From contig WVSN01000005.1 in the NCBI GenBank assembly GCA_015689705.1, forward strand, positions 1-64,000: DNA of 64,000 bases, read 5' to 3'. The position numbers were made by a program, and so were the translations under genes. This document shows, piece by piece, positions 15,235 through 22,222 of the stretch (its first letter is position 1; each line of letters starts with the position of its first letter). Origin of the DNA: Rhodobacterales bacterium HKCCE3408. Lineage in GTDB: Bacteria; Pseudomonadota; Alphaproteobacteria; Rhodobacterales; Rhodobacteraceae. The notes under the pieces are model-generated. The model had not been told where the DNA came from. It searched no databases and saw only the letters and a list, made by a program, of their open reading frames with translations.

Positions 15235-15714
15235 ATGACGGACGTCGTGATCGGACGCATCAACCCCAACCCCGCCCGCCGCATCGCCGCGACGGGCGTC
15301 AGCGCGCTTCTGGGCGTGCTGCTGATCTATTCGGTCGCGACCTTCCCGCCGCCGAGCCTCGCCGGGATCGTCTTCCTGCTTGCGATCGGCCTTGGCAGCC
15401 TGTGGCTGTCCACGGTGATCTGGCGGGCGACCGGCCGCGCGCTCGAACTCACGCGGGAGCAACTGCGCGAGACCGACGGCCGCCAGCTCTGCCGGGTCGA
15501 GGAGATCACCAAGATCGAACGCGGCTTCTTCGCGTTCAAGCCTGCCTCGGGCTTCGCGCTGATCCTGTCCGAACCGAAGCCGCGCGTCTGGGCGCCCGGC
15601 CTCTGGTGGCGGTCGGGGCGGCGCGTGATGGTGGGCGGCGCGACGGGCGGAGCCGAGGCCCGCGCCGTCGCCGAACTGATCGAGGTGATGCTGAAGGAAC
15701 GGAAGGGCCGCTAA
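15235..15714 (+). CDS. Two-helix membrane protein, unknown function
   Basis: The 159-residue protein has two hydrophobic helices (about 21-37 and 42-60), then a cytoplasmic domain of about 95 residues with a strand-rich PH-like pattern (ALELTREQLRETDGRQLCRVEEI). It resembles the small membrane proteins annotated as hypothetical in Rhodobacterales. It follows the dehydrogenase by 39 bases and its stop overlaps the convergent glutamate dehydrogenase stop within the four bases CTAA. I do not recognise a function. Confidence 0.7.
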   Translation: MTDVVIGRINPNPARRIAATGVSALLGVLLIYSVATFPPPSLAGIVFLLAIGLGSLWLSTVIWRATGRALELTREQLRETDGRQLCRVEEITKIERGFFAFKPASGFALILSEPKPRVWAPGLWWRSGRRVMVGGATGGAEARAVAELIEVMLKERKGR

Positions 15715-17135
15715 AGCCCCTTCGCCTGATAGCTGGCCGCGACCCGCCCGATGGCCACAAGATACCCCGCCGTCCGCAGGTCCGGCACGTCCTGCCGCGA
15801 CCGCCAGACATGGCGCATCGACTGGTAGGCCTCGCGCATCGTGTCGTCGAGGCCCGAGCGCACCAGCTCCAGCTCGCCCGCGCCGCGCAGGTACTGCTCC
15901 TTGAAGTCGGGCGAGAGCGTCCAGCCGAGTTCCTTGTCCTTCGACAGCCGCTCGAGCTCGTTGACGATGAGCAGGTGCCGCGCCTCTTCCTGCCGCCGCT
16001 GCATCCGTCCGAAGCGGATGTGGCTGAGGTTCTTCACCCATTCGAAGTAGCTGACCGTCACCCCGCCGGCATTGGCATAGAGATCGGGGATGATGACGAC
16101 CCCGCGCTTGCGCAGTACCTCGTCGGCCGAGGCCGTGATCGGCCCGTTCGCGGCCTCGATGATCAGCTTGGCCTTGATCCGCTCGGCGTTGCCGGCATGG
16201 ATCACCCCTTCGAGCGCGGCGGGGATGAGGATGTCGCACGGCTCTTCCAACGCGGCGGCGCCGTTCTCGGAATAGGTGCCGTGCGGGCAGCCCTTGACCC
16301 CGCCGTGATGCGCGATCCAGTCGCGGACATGGGCGATGTCCAGCCCGTTCTCGTTGATCAGCACGCCGTCGCGCTCGATGATGTGGGTCACCTTGCAGCC
16401 GTCCTCGGTCGAGAGGAACAGCGCGGCGTGGTAACCGACGTTCCCGAGACCCTGGACGATGACCGTCTTGCCCTCGAGCTTGCCCGACAGCCCCGCCTCG
16501 GCGACGTCGTCGGGATGGCGGAAGAACTCCTGCAACGCGTATTCCACGCCGCGGCCGGTGGCCTCGGTGCGGCCCTGGATCCCGCCGCCGTTGACCGGCT
16601 TGCCGGTGACGCAGGCGCGCGCGTTGATGTCGGTGGTGTTCATCCGCGCATACTGGTCGGCGATGATCGCCATCTCACGCTCGCTCGTGCCCATGTCGGG
16701 CGCGGGGACGTTCTGCGACGGGTTGATCAGGTCGCGCTTGATCAGCTCGTAGGCGAAGCGGCGGGTGATCCGTTCCAGCTCCTCCTCCTCGTAGTGGCGC
16801 GGGTCGATGCACAATCCGCCCTTCGATCCGCCGAACGGTGCTTCGACCAGCGCGCACTTGAAGGTCATCAGCGAGGCCAGCGCCTCGACCTCGTCCTGGT
16901 TCACGTTAGGCGCATAGCGGATGCCGCCCTTGACCGGCTCCATGTGTTCGGAATGGACCGAGCGATAGCCGGTGAAGGTCCGCATCTCGCCCCGCATCCG
17001 GACGCCGAACCGGACCACGTAGGTCGAGTTGCAGACGCGGATCTTTTCCTCGAGGCCGGGGGGCAGGTCCATCAGCGCCGCGGCGCGGTTGAACATGAGC
17101 TCCACTGACTGACGGAAACTCGGTTCGGCTGACAT
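15711..17135 (-). CDS. gdhA: Glutamate dehydrogenase
   Basis: The 474-residue enzyme reversibly deaminates glutamate to 2-oxoglutarate. It has the family N-terminal substrate motif KGGIRYAPNVNQDEV, the catalytic Lys in VEAPFGGSKGGLCIDP near residue 107, and the Rossmann glycines in VQGLGNVGYHAA near 225. VIIPDLYANAGGVTVSYFEW is the C-terminal block. It is of the hexameric small-subunit type. The start MSAEPSFRQS is chosen for family fit. Cofactor (NAD or NADP) is not decided by what I can read. Confidence 0.92.
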   Translation of the reverse strand: MSAEPSFRQSVELMFNRAAALMDLPPGLEEKIRVCNSTYVVRFGVRMRGEMRTFTGYRSVHSEHMEPVKGGIRYAPNVNQDEVEALASLMTFKCALVEAPFGGSKGGLCIDPRHYEEEELERITRRFAYELIKRDLINPSQNVPAPDMGTSEREMAIIADQYARMNTTDINARACVTGKPVNGGGIQGRTEATGRGVEYALQEFFRHPDDVAEAGLSGKLEGKTVIVQGLGNVGYHAALFLSTEDGCKVTHIIERDGVLINENGLDIAHVRDWIAHHGGVKGCPHGTYSENGAAALEEPCDILIPAALEGVIHAGNAERIKAKLIIEAANGPITASADEVLRKRGVVIIPDLYANAGGVTVSYFEWVKNLSHIRFGRMQRRQEEARHLLIVNELERLSKDKELGWTLSPDFKEQYLRGAGELELVRSGLDDTMREAYQSMRHVWRSRQDVPDLRTAGYLVAIGRVAASYQAKGL

Positions 17136-17311
17136 GGCTTTCCCTCCCTGCGCCTGTCCGGACACCCGAACACGACCACAGGCGGCACCGTGCCGCAACA
17201 CCCCATCCCCGCGACAGAGCTTGTTCATGAGTGGTCAACACCGCGTTTCCAACTTCGCTTCGTCGCAATGTTGCCCTTTTTGCAGCGGAAAACGGCTCCG
17301 GGAAATTGGGT

Positions 17312-17330
17312 CGAGTCTGTCTGCGACTCG
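17312..17330. promoter_or_regulatory. Inverted repeat made of two GANTC sites upstream of the TadG-like gene
   Basis: CGAGTC (17312-17317) and GACTCG (17325-17330) form a perfect inverted repeat with a 7-base gap; both half-sites contain GANTC, the CcrM methylation target in alphaproteobacteria. It lies 24 bases before the start at 17355. The role as an operator or methylation-sensitive site is inference. Confidence 0.4.
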
Positions 17331-17354
17331 CGTGTTTATAGATATGAGGCTGTC

Positions 17355-19046
17355 ATGATCGTCCTGACGTCGGGGGCTTTGCTGCACAAGGGACTTGATC
17401 GTTTGCCGTCGCGCTTTCTGAGGCGCGAGGACGGTACCATTACGATCTTCGGACTTCTGATCTTCATCCTGATGCTGGCCATTGGCGGCGTCGCGGTGGA
17501 CATCATGCGATACGAAACACAGCGCGTTCAGCTGCAGTACACGCTCGACCGGGCGGTTCTGGCGGCTGCCGCGCTCAACCAGACCCTCGATGCCGAGGAC
17601 GTGGTGCGCGACTACTTCGCGCGCTCGGGTCTGGAGCGGTACCGTCTGAACGTGACCGTCGACCAGGGCGTGAACTACCGCGAGGTGGAAGCCTATGCGG
17701 AGATGGATATCAACACGTACTTCATGGACATGTTCGGCATCCGCGCGCTGACCTCGCCCGCGGCCGGTACTGCCGAAGAGCGCATCCAGAACATCGAGAT
17801 CTCGATGGTTCTCGATACCTCGGGGTCCATGCGCTACAACAGCAAGCTGACGAACATGCAGACGGCGGCGCGCGAATTCGTCTCCGCGGTCATGGAGTCG
17901 AACGACTACGACACTGACGAGATGCTCGTCTCGGTGTCGCTGGTGCCTTACAACGGCTTCGTGAACGTCGGATCGACGGTTGCCAGCGTCTTCACCTTCG
18001 ATGACCTGCACACCAACTCGACCTGCTCGCGCTTCGACACCGCCGATTACGCGACGACCGCTCTGGATCCCTCCACGCCGATCCAGCGTCTTGCGCACTT
18101 CGACTACGACTACCGGAACTACAACAGCTACTTCCGCCGGCCCTACTGCCCGACGGACGACGACAACGCGATCTTCCCGTGGTCGAACTCGGTGACCGCG
18201 CTGCACAGCCAGATCAACGGCTACGTCGCCGACGGCTGGACGGCGATCGACATGGGCATGAAGTGGGGCGTCGCCCTGCTCGACCCGTCGACGCGCCCGG
18301 CTCTGACTGCGCTCGAGGGTGCGGGCACGGTGCACGAGGACTTCCTCGGCCGGCCGGTCGACTTCACCGATGACGAGACCATCAAGATCGTTATCCTGAT
18401 GACCGATGGCGAGAACACCGAGCAGTGGGACGTCAGCGAACCCTTCCGCAGCGGCGGATCGGGCATCTACTACCACGAAGACGACGACATGTGGTCGATC
18501 TGGGTTCCGTCCGAGGACCGGTTCTGGATCCCGACGCCGCGCTACAACGACAACACGACGTTCAACAACCCCTACGGCACCTGGGATGACGAGCCCTATG
18601 GCGGCTTCCCGGTCAGCCTCGGCACGTCGAACGAGTCGCAGGAGCTGTCGTGGCAGTGGGTCTGGTCGAACTTCACCGAATATGCGGTCGCCCGGAACTT
18701 CTACTACTACCCGGCCTACTGGACCGGCGACTGGGACTACTACAACGAGCTCCGTTACGACGGTCTCGAGATGTTCTCGGGCCGTGAAGTTGGCTCGAAC
18801 GGCGATCCGTTCGATCCGCGGCGCTCGGAGAATGCCAACGCCAACCTGCGTTCGATCTGCGACGCGGCGCGTGCGAACGGCATCCTGGTCTTCACGATCG
18901 CCTTCGAGGCACCTCCGGGTGGCCAGGACGTCATGCAGTACTGCGCGACGTCGGCGGCCCACTACTACGACGTAGACGGGATCGAGATCTCGGACGCGTT
19001 CGCCTCGATCGCCAATACGATCAACCAGCTTCGTCTTACCCAGTGA
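17355..19046 (+). CDS. TadG-like protein with von Willebrand A domain
   Basis: The 563-residue protein has an N-terminal pseudopilin-like helix (GTITIFGLLIFILMLAIGGV, about 29-48) following basic residues, as in TadG/TadE proteins of Flp-pilus systems. A vWA domain begins near residue 150 with the metal-site motif DTSGSM and continues to LMTDGENTE near 350. A long insert (about 360-480) is strikingly rich in Tyr, Trp, Asp and Asn. The C terminus (CDAARANGILVFTIAFEA) completes the vWA fold. Most of the protein should face the periplasm. It heads a three-gene unit; no Tad ATPase, secretin or flp gene is in the window. Confidence 0.85.
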   Translation: MIVLTSGALLHKGLDRLPSRFLRREDGTITIFGLLIFILMLAIGGVAVDIMRYETQRVQLQYTLDRAVLAAAALNQTLDAEDVVRDYFARSGLERYRLNVTVDQGVNYREVEAYAEMDINTYFMDMFGIRALTSPAAGTAEERIQNIEISMVLDTSGSMRYNSKLTNMQTAAREFVSAVMESNDYDTDEMLVSVSLVPYNGFVNVGSTVASVFTFDDLHTNSTCSRFDTADYATTALDPSTPIQRLAHFDYDYRNYNSYFRRPYCPTDDDNAIFPWSNSVTALHSQINGYVADGWTAIDMGMKWGVALLDPSTRPALTALEGAGTVHEDFLGRPVDFTDDETIKIVILMTDGENTEQWDVSEPFRSGGSGIYYHEDDDMWSIWVPSEDRFWIPTPRYNDNTTFNNPYGTWDDEPYGGFPVSLGTSNESQELSWQWVWSNFTEYAVARNFYYYPAYWTGDWDYYNELRYDGLEMFSGREVGSNGDPFDPRRSENANANLRSICDAARANGILVFTIAFEAPPGGQDVMQYCATSAAHYYDVDGIEISDAFASIANTINQLRLTQ

Positions 19047-19591
19047 GGCCGACCGTGGCATCCTCCATCACCAACAGGCTCCTCCGGTTCGCCCGCGCAA
19101 CGCGGGCGACCGCCTCCATGGAGTTCGTGATCGTCTTCCCGATCATCATGATCATGTTCATCGCGGTCTTCGAAAGCTCGATGATCCTGATCCGGCAGGT
19201 GATGCTGGAACGCGCGCTCGACAACACGGTGCGCGTGCTGCGCCTGACAAACGACGCGACGGTGACCGACGAGCAGATCCGCGACAACATCTGCGAGAAC
19301 ACCGTCGTGATCAACAACTGCAACGACATCCTCGTGGTCGATCTGCGGATCGTCGACCAGGTGAACTACGCGCTGCCGACCGCTGACTCGCTCTGCGTCG
19401 ACCGCGACGGCGTGGTCAACCCGGCCAACCAGTTCGTGCCGGGCGCCGAGAACGAGCTGATGCTGATCCGCGTCTGCGCAGAAGTGCAGCGCATCATTCC
19501 GCTTTCGGGTTGGGGCCTGAACCTGACCCGCGACAACAACGGCAGTGTCCATATGACATCGGCCTCGGTCTTCGTGAACGAGCCGGATTGA
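19043..19591 (+). CDS. TadE-like pseudopilin protein
   Basis: The 182-residue protein has the TadE pattern: an Arg-rich cytoplasmic leader, Glu in TASMEFVIVFPIIMIMFIAVFESS at the start of the hydrophobic helix, then a periplasmic domain with four cysteines. The GTG at 19043 overlaps the upstream stop as GTGA; a second GTG at 19055 is an alternative. TadE/TadF minor pseudopilins take part in Flp pilus assembly. Here the gene is coupled to a vWA protein, suggesting an envelope-surface assembly. Confidence 0.82.
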   Translation: MRPTVASSITNRLLRFARATRATASMEFVIVFPIIMIMFIAVFESSMILIRQVMLERALDNTVRVLRLTNDATVTDEQIRDNICENTVVINNCNDILVVDLRIVDQVNYALPTADSLCVDRDGVVNPANQFVPGAENELMLIRVCAEVQRIIPLSGWGLNLTRDNNGSVHMTSASVFVNEPD

Positions 19592-19602
19592 GAGGTAGGA
19601 CC

Positions 19603-20235
19603 ATGCTTCGCCCTGTCCGCATATTCGTCCGCAACGAACGCGCCGCCGTCGCCCTCGAGGCGATCATCATGACGCCGATCCTGGCGTGGCTGTTCACCGC
19701 GTCGTTCATCTTCTTCGACGCGTTCCGCACCTACAACACGTCGCTCAAGGCGACCTACGCGATCGCCGACGTGCTGTCCCGGCAGACCGACCTGGTCTAC
19801 GGCTCCGACATCGAGGGGCTGGCCAACATCTTCCAGCATATCAGTCGGAACCCCGGCGGATCGTCGATGCGGGTGTCGGAAATCCGGTGGGACGCCGATG
19901 CCGGCAGTGACGGTGAATATGCCGTCGACTGGTCCTACCCGACGGGTGGCGAAACGCGCCTGCGCGACAGCGACATCCCGAACATCATCGACCAGCTTCC
20001 GGTCATGGCGAACGGGGAGCGCGTGATCGTTGTGGAAACCTTCGTGCCGTACGACCCCTACTTCACCGTGGGGATCGACGACATCGAGTTCACCAACTTC
20101 ACCGTGACCCGCCCCCGCTTCGCCGGCCAGCTGCCGTTCGACGACGGCTCGAACCCGAGCTGCACCAGCTGCAACTGGGGTGAGAACCAGACCACGACGG
20201 ACGGCACGAACCCGCTGAACGAAGGCATCCTCTGA
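19603..20235 (+). CDS. Second TadE-like pseudopilin protein
   Basis: The 210-residue protein repeats the layout of its neighbour: a short basic leader (MLRPVRIFVRNERAAVALE), a Glu just before the hydrophobic segment IIMTPILAWLFTASFIFF, and a periplasmic domain ending in a CTSC pair. It starts 11 bases after the previous stop, so all three genes are co-transcribed. TadF-like role is inferred from position and pattern. Confidence 0.78.
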   Translation: MLRPVRIFVRNERAAVALEAIIMTPILAWLFTASFIFFDAFRTYNTSLKATYAIADVLSRQTDLVYGSDIEGLANIFQHISRNPGGSSMRVSEIRWDADAGSDGEYAVDWSYPTGGETRLRDSDIPNIIDQLPVMANGERVIVVETFVPYDPYFTVGIDDIEFTNFTVTRPRFAGQLPFDDGSNPSCTSCNWGENQTTTDGTNPLNEGIL

Positions 20236-20311
20236 CGCCCGAGCCTGTCGCGCAGCGGCTATTCCATGTCGCGGAAAGAAGCGTGAAGCGGTGACGACCG
20301 GCTAAGGTCGC

Positions 20312-20330
20312 GCAACCGACCGAAGGTTGC
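20312..20330 (+). promoter_or_regulatory. Hairpin covering the soxB ribosome-binding region
   Basis: GCAACC (20312-20317) pairs with GGTTGC (20325-20330); the loop and 3' arm contain GAAGG, the only Shine-Dalgarno-like sequence before the soxB ATG at 20337. Opening this stem could be needed for translation. Confidence 0.35.
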
Positions 20331-20336
20331 ACGAGA

Positions 20337-21590
20337 ATGCGCTATTCCGCCTGGGCCATCCTGAAACAGGGCCTGACCGGCAATGCCGGCTGGCCGCAGG
20401 CCTGGCGCAGCCCCGATCCCCGGCCCGAATACGACATCGTCATCATCGGCGGTGGTGGCCACGGGCTGGCCACCGCCTTCTACCTCGCCAGGGAACACGG
20501 GCTGACGAATGTCGCCGTGGTCGAGAAGGGATACCTCGGTGGGGGCAACGTCGGCCGGAACACCACGATCGTCCGCGCCAACTACATGCTCGAGGGCAAT
20601 TCGCAGTTCTATTCGCATTCCCTGAAGCTCTGGGAACGGATGGAGGGCGACCTGAACTACAACGCGATGCATTCGCAGCGCGGCATCCTCAACCTGTTCC
20701 ATTCCGACGGCCAGCGCGACATGTTCGCCCGCCGCGGCAACATGATGATCAGCCAGGGCGACGACGCCGAGCTTCTGGACACCGAAGGGGTCCGCGCGAA
20801 GGTCCCCTTCCTCGATTTCGAGAACACCCGCTTCCCGGTCTTCGGCGGTCTCTACCACGCCCGCGGCGGCACGGCGCGGCACGACGCAGTGGCCTGGGGC
20901 TTTGCCCGTGGCGCCGATATGCGCGGTGTGGACATCATCCAGAACTGCGCCGTCACCGGTATCGATATCGAGAACGGCAGGGTGCGGGGCGTCCAGACCA
21001 CGAAGGGCGCGATCCGCGCAAAGAAGGTCGGCATCGTCGTCGCCGGCCGCTCGGGCCAGGTGGCGGCGATGGCGGGCATGCGCCTGCCGATCGAGAGCCA
21101 TGTCCTCCAGGCCTTCGTGACCGAGGGGCTGAAGCCCTGCCTCGACATGGTCGTGACCTACGGCATGGGGCATTTCTACATCAGCCAGTCCGACAAGGGC
21201 GGGCTGGTCTTCGGCGGCGACCTGGACTTCTACCCGTCCTACGCCGCACGCGGGAACCTGCCCATGGTCGAGCATGTCATCGAGGCAGGCATGACGCTGA
21301 TGCCGATGATCGGCCGGGCGCGCCTGCTTCGGTCCTGGGGCGGCATCATGGACATGTCGCCCGACGGCTCGCCCATCATCGACAAGACCCATATCGAGGG
21401 GCTCTATCTCAACTGCGGCTGGTGCTACGGCGGCTTCAAGGCGGTTCCGGGCTCGGGCTACAGCTTCGCCCACCTCATCGCGACCGACCGGCCGCACGCA
21501 CCGGCAAGCCGCTACCGGCTGGACCGGTTCGAGACCGGGATCGGGCTCATGGACGAGGAGGGCACCGGTGCGCAGCACAATCTGCACTAG
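20337..21590 (+). CDS. soxB: Sarcosine oxidase beta subunit
   Basis: This 417-residue flavoprotein is the catalytic subunit of heterotetrameric sarcosine oxidase, which demethylates sarcosine to glycine and passes the one-carbon unit to tetrahydrofolate. The dinucleotide site is IVIIGGGGHGLATAF near residue 34. GGTARHDAVAWGFARG (about 177-192) holds the His expected to carry covalent FMN by analogy with characterised SoxB. The C terminus (LYLNCGWCYGGFKAVPGSG) is typical. It opens the operon and overlaps the next small gene by 23 bases. Confidence 0.95.
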   Translation: MRYSAWAILKQGLTGNAGWPQAWRSPDPRPEYDIVIIGGGGHGLATAFYLAREHGLTNVAVVEKGYLGGGNVGRNTTIVRANYMLEGNSQFYSHSLKLWERMEGDLNYNAMHSQRGILNLFHSDGQRDMFARRGNMMISQGDDAELLDTEGVRAKVPFLDFENTRFPVFGGLYHARGGTARHDAVAWGFARGADMRGVDIIQNCAVTGIDIENGRVRGVQTTKGAIRAKKVGIVVAGRSGQVAAMAGMRLPIESHVLQAFVTEGLKPCLDMVVTYGMGHFYISQSDKGGLVFGGDLDFYPSYAARGNLPMVEHVIEAGMTLMPMIGRARLLRSWGGIMDMSPDGSPIIDKTHIEGLYLNCGWCYGGFKAVPGSGYSFAHLIATDRPHAPASRYRLDRFETGIGLMDEEGTGAQHNLH

Positions 21591-21951
21591 CCTCGTCCTC
21601 GCGCTTCTGGCCTCGGGCGCTCGCGCCGCAACCGGCTGCTACGCGGCGGAGGATGGCGCGCTCACGATGTATTTCTACCAGAGCGCCGAGCTTCATGGCC
21701 GCTACGTCGTCGTCGCCGCGCTGAGCGACGGGACCTGGACGGAAACGCTGGCCGCCTGCCCGACCGACCGCGCCTGCACCGCGCCCTGCGGCGGCGGTGG
21801 GTTCGAGATCGTCGCCTACGCGGAGGCCGGAATCGAGATCGCTTTCGACAGCCTGCGGCTTGGCTGTGACAGCGCCGATATCGGCGCACCGGGCGCGGTC
21901 ACTCGTCTGCAGCTTTCCGCTGCCGCGCCAGACATCTGCCGAGGCCCCTAA
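21568..21951 (+). CDS. Secreted Cys-rich small protein inside the sox operon
   Basis: The 127-residue product starts at a GTG (21568) inside soxB, with GAGGAGGGCA just before it. A signal peptide (RSTICTSLVLALLASGARAA) is followed by a mature domain with six to seven cysteines, consistent with disulfides outside the cytoplasm. The stop is one base from the soxD ATG, so it is tightly embedded in the operon. I do not know this family, and it is not a usual part of soxBDAG. The conserved-looking operon overlap argues that it is a real gene. Confidence 0.72.
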   Translation: MRSTICTSLVLALLASGARAATGCYAAEDGALTMYFYQSAELHGRYVVVAALSDGTWTETLAACPTDRACTAPCGGGGFEIVAYAEAGIEIAFDSLRLGCDSADIGAPGAVTRLQLSAAAPDICRGP

Positions 21952-21952
21952 C

Positions 21953-22222
21953 ATGCGTGTCCCCTGCCCTCTCTGCGGCGACCGCGACCTGCGCGAATTC
22001 ACGCCTCGCGGCGCTGCCGTCCTGCTCGACCGGCCCGCGCCCGACGCCGATGCCGCGACATGGAACGACTACATCCACCTGCGCGACAACCCGGCGGGCG
22101 CGAGCGAGGAGCTCTGGTATCATGGCGGCGGCTGCGGCGCGTGGATCGTCGTGTCGCGCGATACCGTGACCCACGCGATCTCGGCCACGAAACTCGCCGC
22201 GGAGGCACGCGATGCGGGTTGA
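21953..22222 (+). CDS. soxD: Sarcosine oxidase delta subunit
   Basis: The 89-residue subunit begins MRVPCPLCGDRDLREF and has WYHGGGCGAWI near residue 55. The two N-terminal cysteines with the later His and Cys form the zinc site of SoxD. It is a structural subunit of the sarcosine oxidase complex. It overlaps soxA by 11 bases. Confidence 0.95.
   Translation: MRVPCPLCGDRDLREFTPRGAAVLLDRPAPDADAATWNDYIHLRDNPAGASEELWYHGGGCGAWIVVSRDTVTHAISATKLAAEARDAG

Noticed and set aside
20236-20336. Glycine or other riboswitch ahead of the sox operon
   Set aside because: The spacer is only about 100 bases and shows a single small hairpin with no aptamer core.
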